A stretch of DNA of 64,000 bases. Origin: Morella rubra. Lineage: Eukaryota > Streptophyta > Magnoliopsida > Fagales > Myricaceae. Both the position numbers and the translations under genes were made by a program. A model generated the notes under the pieces. It did not search any database, was not told where the DNA came from, and worked only from the letters and a program-made list of their open reading frames with translations. The DNA lies in assembly GCA_003952965.2 (NCBI GenBank), contig CM025856.1:24995614-25059613 (forward strand), read 5' to 3'. This document shows, in pieces, positions 57,956 through 64,000 of the stretch. Every line of letters begins with the position of its first letter. Position 1 is the stretch's first letter.

Positions 57956-59767
57956 AGTTTTTCTTCCTCTGTTCTATTTGTTTTTTTTTCTTCTATTATT
58001 TTCCTTCCCTTTTTCCCATGTGTTACAATAGGTGTTCTTTCGCACTTGTGTATTTGTGTTGTTTGAAGTATAGGTTCAATTTCTTGTTGTATGTCCCTTC
58101 AACAAGTGGTGGTATGCTCTTGACAGGTTGCGTGAATAATATAATGTCACAACAAATTCAGTATGTGTTATTGTTGGAGGAGATGATCGCTTGGGAAGTC
58201 TTTTAGTGCGCTCATAACGTAACATAACATAAGATGTACAAAATATGTGAGACTCAACTCGTTTACACACTCATATGTGCATATTCAACAGCCTCTTCCT
58301 CCTGCGCAAGTCTATCACCACATTCACATTGCTCCACTTCCTTTTAAACGGAAGCCTTTTTACAGCTTGTTATTATTGTTTTGTCGGTTAACTATTTTAA
58401 GAAGCTTTTTTTTTTTTTTTTGGTGGTCAATTATAAAACGTCATATTCAAAGGAATTTAGAGGACTTTCCCTGGAGCCTGAGAGTCAAATGATTTGATTA
58501 GTTTGGAATTCGTATCAAATATATATGCTATCAGCTACATGCTTTTTCGAACTGTTGCTACCATCATTGATAAAACTGAATTATATATAATTGGTACGAC
58601 TAAAATATCTCTCCGGAAGAAATATTTGGAACAGGTAAGGAGTTTCTGGGGTATCTTTGAGTCTCTGAGCAGCTAAAATTGACGAGGAATCGTCCTCTGA
58701 AATTCTCTAAGAACGCCAGGAAAGTCATGAACTCTTTTCCCACGAAAGCTTTAGTTAAACAGGTGAACAAAATGCGTGTCAACAAGATGCGCAGAAAACA
58801 ATTTATCCTTCAGAATAGAAAATAGAAAATAAGCCCCACCGATTGAATAACATTACCCGAGAAGGAAGCTTAAACAAAGTTGCATGCATGATAATGTTGT
58901 CTAATGCAGATGACAAATATTAGTAGCATATCTAGATGAGGTACAACAATGCAGTCTCAAGGTTCCCATTATAATGTTGTCTAATGCTGCGGAGCATACC
59001 CCAGCCCAAGCCTCCATAATATACAATAACAACAGGGCATTTAAGGCCGACTGTCTAGGAGACTATGACGGACCCAAAAAACACATGGCGCCAAAAACAA
59101 ATCATGCTATCATAATCTTTTTTCTCTTTTCTTTCCTTGTTGAAACATAACATATTATAGATAAGAAACGAAGCACCAAACAAACCAGACAAAGACAAAC
59201 CAGCACTCCGAAACCAAAAACACACAACAGACAAAAAGATAAACCACGAAACTCCACTTTATATATAAATTAATTACTTTAACGTTCAAATTGCTGCAAA
59301 ACCTGTAAAATAAGTTGAGGCCGCCATCTAAAAGTTTTTTTCAACATCATAACTATTCTCTTAAATGACACTTTGAGCCGCTCATATTTTAAAAAATTAA
59401 TAATTGAAATATTAAAATACTTTTACAAACCCTTTTCTTTTCTTTTTTTGAAGAATGGCTTTACAAGATCACTACCGTTTACGAGCATCGCCATAATCCA
59501 AATATCCAAGCCCCAACCTCGACAATTTGTGCAAAAGACAATACATACACAAACAAGAAGAAGGAGAGAGAGAGAGAGAGAGAGATGGAGCAAATCTAAT
59601 AACTATAACACAAAATATAGATGCAAGCGACTGATTCATCTCCAACGAGTTCACGGGGCTTAATAGGGACAACAAAGATGTTCATCTGCAACATACACAT
59701 GTTTATAACTCTGATAGTCAGTCGGACAGCACAAACTTAAGGATGAAAGCAGCAACAGACAGCATTC
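57956..59767. other. Intergenic stretch and SRP receptor 3' UTR
   Basis: No gene recognised. A (GA)n run sits at 59564-59585. The last few hundred bases should be the 3' UTR of the minus-strand SRP receptor gene. Confidence 0.4.
59564..59585 (+). repeat. (GA)n microsatellite
   Basis: About eleven uninterrupted GA repeats. Confidence 0.95.
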
Positions 59768-62700
59768 TCATTTAAGGAGGGTCTTGACTATGGATTTGAC
59801 ATTGAGCTTTTTGAGGTCTGTATAAGACTGTCCACACCCAACAAACATGACCGGTGCACCAGATATGTAAACCATTGAAAGTGCGGCTCCAACCTACACA
59901 AAAAATTTATGTTACACACCTAACGATGAAGACCAAGGAATCAAATACAAAAGTGCAAAACTCCTTGCCATTGAAAAAGTATCTACCTTATCATCAATAG
60001 TATCGAACTTAGTGAGCAATATCCCATCTATCAATCTTGTATTAGGTGAAGCTGAAAGGTCCGCTAATTTCTGCAAGCAAAACAAAATGCATGGCTCCAG
60101 AAACTCAATTGTGGAATATACCCTACAAAAAATAATCTGTTAAACAAAAAAGGTTGGCAAACACCAGATCAAAATCTTAAATATAAAACCAAACCTGTTC
60201 AAATTTTGAAAGTTGATCAACAGCATCATTTCCAACCAGTGCCTCTCCAACAAACAACACCAGATCTGGTTTGTTAAGGTAAATAAGCTTCGAGAGTGCT
60301 CTCATCAACGGTTCATTATCCTGAAAAGTAGGGTACATATATATCAAGGGTTCCTTATCCTCAGAAATAGATTACAAATATCAAAAGTTCATTATCTTGG
60401 CACATGTAGTACATGTATCAAAGAAACACAATGGAGTAAGGACGAACATTAAGGACTCCTAATCCTAATTATCAAACAAATTAAAATAAAACATGTCACA
60501 GATAATGCGACAAACCTTTATGCTATAATAGTGGGTAAGCATGATACCTGCATTCGACCAGCTGTATCAACAAGAACCACCTCAGAAACATTGCGTGTTG
60601 CCTCCTGGATTGCTTCCTTTGCTACAATTGCAGGATCTTTCTCATAGCCCTTCTCAAATATGGGGATCTTATGAGACAAAAGATAACAAGTCAGTTATCA
60701 CCATCCAGCCAATACATCCTACAACATATAGAGAACCACTCCGAAAAAGAAGCCAGATACCCTGGTAAACAGGCTTGTACCATTAAATTTTATACCTGGA
60801 GCCGTCGTGCATGAGTCCGCAGCTGCTCAACAGCTCCTGATCGGAATGTGTCACAGGCAGCCATCATGACACTGATATTGTGCTGCTGAAGCCAGTAGGC
60901 AACCTGCAAAGTGATTTTTACATGAAGATATCTAATCAAATATCGTGCATTTTAATGTGTTCTCACACAGGAACATACATACATATGGTAAAATCCCACT
61001 CACCCATTCACATGCTTAAGCTTAACCTTAGCTAAATTAAAAAGTTTGCCGACTCTTCCTTTTTTGTATTGGGTAAGGCTTCGAGCTCCATCTATAAACT
61101 GAAAAGTGGGGGAAAAAAGAACCAACATTGCCTACCTTGGCTAGATTAGTAGACTTTCCAACTCCATTCACACCAACAAAAACAACAACATAAGGCTTCC
61201 TTTGTTCTTTGGCAGCATGCACATCCCTCAGTATGTCAATAGAGCGCCTAGGAGTTAAAATACGAACAAGAGCTTCTTCCATTGCTGCCTGCATTCATTG
61301 TTCCATGCCAAGGTCTTAATCTTATTACAAAGAATCAAATACTGAGAAACAAATAAGCCAAGAGCAAATATTAGGGAAAAAAAGGTTGGATTCACAGACC
61401 TGTACTGTCGAAGAAATCCTCGTGAACGAAGCCAACTTCTTTCCCTTCAAGGCTTGCTGCCACCGATTCACAGAGTTTCTCAGCTATCTCCTCAGCCTAA
61501 GAATGTCATAAACTCTTAGTGGGACTAGAGGGGCTGAGAAGCACAGAGATAAAATGGATAGGAAACATAGGTAGATCAGAGAAGCAGGTAGAAACATACC
61601 ACGTTCTTGGTCATAAGCCTATCCTTGAGAGCTTTCAAAGCTGGTTCCAGGTCTGACTTCTCCAAATTTGCTTTGCCCGCAATACTGAACATAAGAAACA
61701 ACAATTAATAAAGCAAGTATCTGATTGCCTCAATGTAGTAGATCTCCAAGACAATGGAACTCGTAAGGCCAGGGTGCAATGGTATAGTCATTTTTATACT
61801 GAAGACCTAAGGTTGACAGTTGTCCATTGGTAATTCCAACAAATAAAAACAAAGAGAGAAAATTTCCATCAACAAGATTATCCTCAAGAAAGCCAGCTTG
61901 TGAACTCCAGGATATGAGAAATTCATCAACAAATAAAAATGTAATGATGAATCTCGCTACAAAGAGCAACTTTTAAAAAAATAACTGTAAGAGGGAAAAC
62001 AGGGGAGCTTGAAACCCAAGCCCAGCCCAAAATAATTACCAAGCGTAACTTAGGCACTTGCAATCTTGATTTACTGTCAACGTAACAGGTTGGATTAAAA
62101 GCAAGTAGCTTTCTGCCAAAATACGTTAAAACTAAATGAGTCTTAAAGTGTTGTCCAACATTCTATATTGAATTGTCCCCCCAAAAAACTGCCTGCGTGA
62201 AGATCAAGTACCTATTGTTTCTTTCTTTTTATCAGGGGAAAAAAATCTTGCATAAAACTCGAGCAAAATCCTTCAACCAGATATGGTTGAAGCTATAAAG
62301 AACACAAATAATAAGTGGAAGTTTAAAAAAGAAAAAGAAAAAGTACACATAAGAAAAACTAGGTCAAAAATGCACAAAAAATAACAAAAAATTGAAATCA
62401 ATAAACTAACCTTTGGAACATTGATGAAAACCACCCTTTCTTCTTAGTTTCAGGTTTGCTGTCCTTCCCCACTTCCTCAGCTTCTTCAGCCTCACTGTCA
62501 CTGCTGAAGACCTCTTCCTTGTCCATCATGCTTTCACCATGATCTGCTGCAACAACCTCTATATTGTCCCCATTCTCACCCACAGGATCTGTATAATCCA
62601 ATTTTGCCTGACGAGGTGTATCATCCCAAACTGTATTCTTCTTTGTTGGCTTTTTCTTTGGCTCTGCCTTGGAGACCTTGCTAACAACAGTTTCTGGTTT

Positions 62701-63382
62701 CTTCGCACCTTTAGCTCTAAGCTTCTGAAGCTTATTTAGATCAAAAGCCCCAGCACGAGAACTTGCATCTGCTACACCATTAACAACACCATTCACACTA
62801 TAATCCTCATTATGAATATAATTACCATTGGAGTGTCCACTCTCCAATTTCCGGTCTTTCCTGTTATCACTATCCCCACCATCATTGGCAGAAGTACCTT
62901 CACTTTTTTTGCTACTTACTCCTTCAAATCCAGGCTTTTGCATTTGCCCCTGCTTCTTACTACTATTTAAAGGCTTTCCAACCAACTTGCTTTGATTTCT
63001 TCAAATCCTCAGCCCGAGCCTCAGCCTCCTTTTTAAGTTGCCTAAAAGTTTCATCAAAATTCGTGTAAAGTGTCCGTTTGGGGTCATAAATCTCTGAAAA
63101 CTCACGCTTCACCATTGCAAGCAGCTCGTCCACATACAACAGATGCAGGATCCGCTGAAACACGGCCACAAATACAAGGCCAAGGTCATTATGGAAGGTC
63201 CATTTGAGAGTGTAAGCAGCACCTGGGGCATCATAGTTGTACAATTCTGCACCAGATCGTTCTTCCAAAAGACAGGACCTGATCAAGGTGTCAATTGGTG
63301 AGCCCTTAAGGGCATTTCCAAGCTCTTTACACGCCCAGAGGATTAATCCTCCTCGAGTAAATATTAGTAACTGCTCTAACAT
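59768..63382 (-). CDS. Signal recognition particle receptor subunit alpha (nine coding exons, two frame disruptions)
   Basis: Coding exons on the minus strand: 63382-62411, 61684-61600, 61496-61400, 61288-61136, 60903-60796, 60667-60548, 60320-60195, 60070-59987 and 59893-59768, all with GT/AG edges. The start [27 protein letters not shown] is the SRX domain that binds SR-beta at the ER. A charged linker follows, then the NG GTPase: GVNGVGKST (G1), [17 protein letters not shown] (G3), TKFD (G4), and [13 protein letters not shown] near the end. Together with SRP54 it delivers ribosomes to the translocon. Two small insertions break the frame: a GTTG doubling near 62983-62995 in exon 1, and an extra A (T on plus) at about 61439-61443 in exon 3. 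Everything else is well preserved, so these are recent mutations or sequence errors. Confidence 0.9.
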
Positions 63383-63409
63383 CGCCTATACTCGTATTAC
63401 ATATATACC

Positions 63410-63944
63410 CTGTAATCAAATTCAGCAAATATTAGAATCTGAATCCCAATAATTCCAGATGGCAAGGAAATAAAGGAAATATAGGAGAGAGAAAAACGGA
63501 AAAATGAATCTCCAATTCAAAGCTGAGAAAAAACCCAACTTGCCAAGCAACAAAAAAAGAAGAAGAGAAAAAACCAAACTTCAACTTCAGATTCTATAAT
63601 CTTTTCTGTCGTAGCAGATCTAATACTCCATAAACCATGCCAAATACAACCACATCTTCAAGATCAGGGATTTTCGTATTCAATTTCTGCTCCTTTCCCA
63701 ATTTCATGTTCAAACAATGCCAAGAATCCATGCATATGACTTAATATCCTCCGCGAGAAATAAAAAGCCTAAAAAAGATGAATTTAAATTCAGCGCCCTA
63801 GATACTAACAATTATGGATTCATATATTTCGAGAAACAAAAAATAAAGACTCACAAACCAAACAGACCGAAATCCACACAATCGAGGATCATGAATTTTA
63901 TGAAATAGAGAAATTGAAGGAATAGAAGAAGAGAAATCAAGTAC
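63410..63944 (-). other. Intron in the 5' UTR of the SRP receptor alpha gene
   Basis: On the minus strand a donor ACAG/GTAC at 63944 and an acceptor GATTACAG/G at 63410 flank T-rich sequence, leaving a short leader exon from 63945 rightward and 27 leader bases before the ATG. This is inferred from the splice signals. Confidence 0.55.
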
Positions 63945-64000
63945 CTGTGTTTTCCTTGCCTATGGACAAAGAGAGCAAAACTGGAAAAAAGAAAAAAAAA

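Noticed and set aside
1-64000. tRNA, rRNA or microRNA genes
   Set aside because: No tRNA-like A/B box pair, rRNA segment or convincing short hairpin precursor was noticed; a tRNAscan or covariance search would be the decisive test.

Overview
This is nuclear DNA of a flowering plant, most likely a woody eudicot. The evidence is an LHC-type chlorophyll-binding protein end, a plant-type PHT4 transporter, a plant hyccin, GT-AG introns, and a dense load of plant transposons (CACTA, Mutator-like, hAT, LINE, Ty3/gypsy and copia-type repeats). The species cannot be named from the sequence.

Layout. 1-8.4 kb is the left gene island: the 3' end of an LHCB7-like gene, an orphan FabZ exon, a complete Golgi-type anion transporter (PHT4;6-like) and a complete hyccin gene (HYC, PI4K-alpha complex). 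11-38 kb is an accessory region built from four copies of a ~3 kb unit. Each unit carries one small secreted cysteine-rich protein gene (copies A-D at 12.8, 24.9, 28.3 and 36.8 kb) with shared promoter, 3' UTR intron and flanks. The copies are separated and interrupted by mobile elements: LINE pieces at 14.2-16.4 kb, a CACTA-like element at 16.45-22.9 kb with a hAT inside it, and a 4.6 kb CACTA-like element at 31.8-36.4 kb. The latter split the upstream part of unit D and itself holds a Mutator-like element carrying a broken glycosyltransferase fragment. 40.5-52.3 kb is a copia-type LTR followed by a large decayed minus-strand Ty3/gypsy element with an antisense extra ORF. 53.1-55.3 kb is a second gene-capturing Mutator-like element holding the first exon of a signal-peptide-peptidase-like gene. 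55.9-58 kb has an orphan TFIIE-beta exon and several unidentified exon-like blocks. 59.8-64 kb is the right gene island: the nine-coding-exon SRP receptor alpha gene on the minus strand, which carries two frame-disrupting small insertions in this sequence.

The best candidate for something undescribed is the tandem family of secreted eight-cysteine proteins (C-x7-C, C-x7-C, C-x3-C, C-x3-C). I do not recognise it. It is expanding and decaying in place: one copy is frameshifted, one has lost its last cysteine, two look intact. The housekeeping genes at either end work in unrelated processes (photosynthesis, Golgi phosphate transport, plasma-membrane PI4P synthesis, ER protein targeting).
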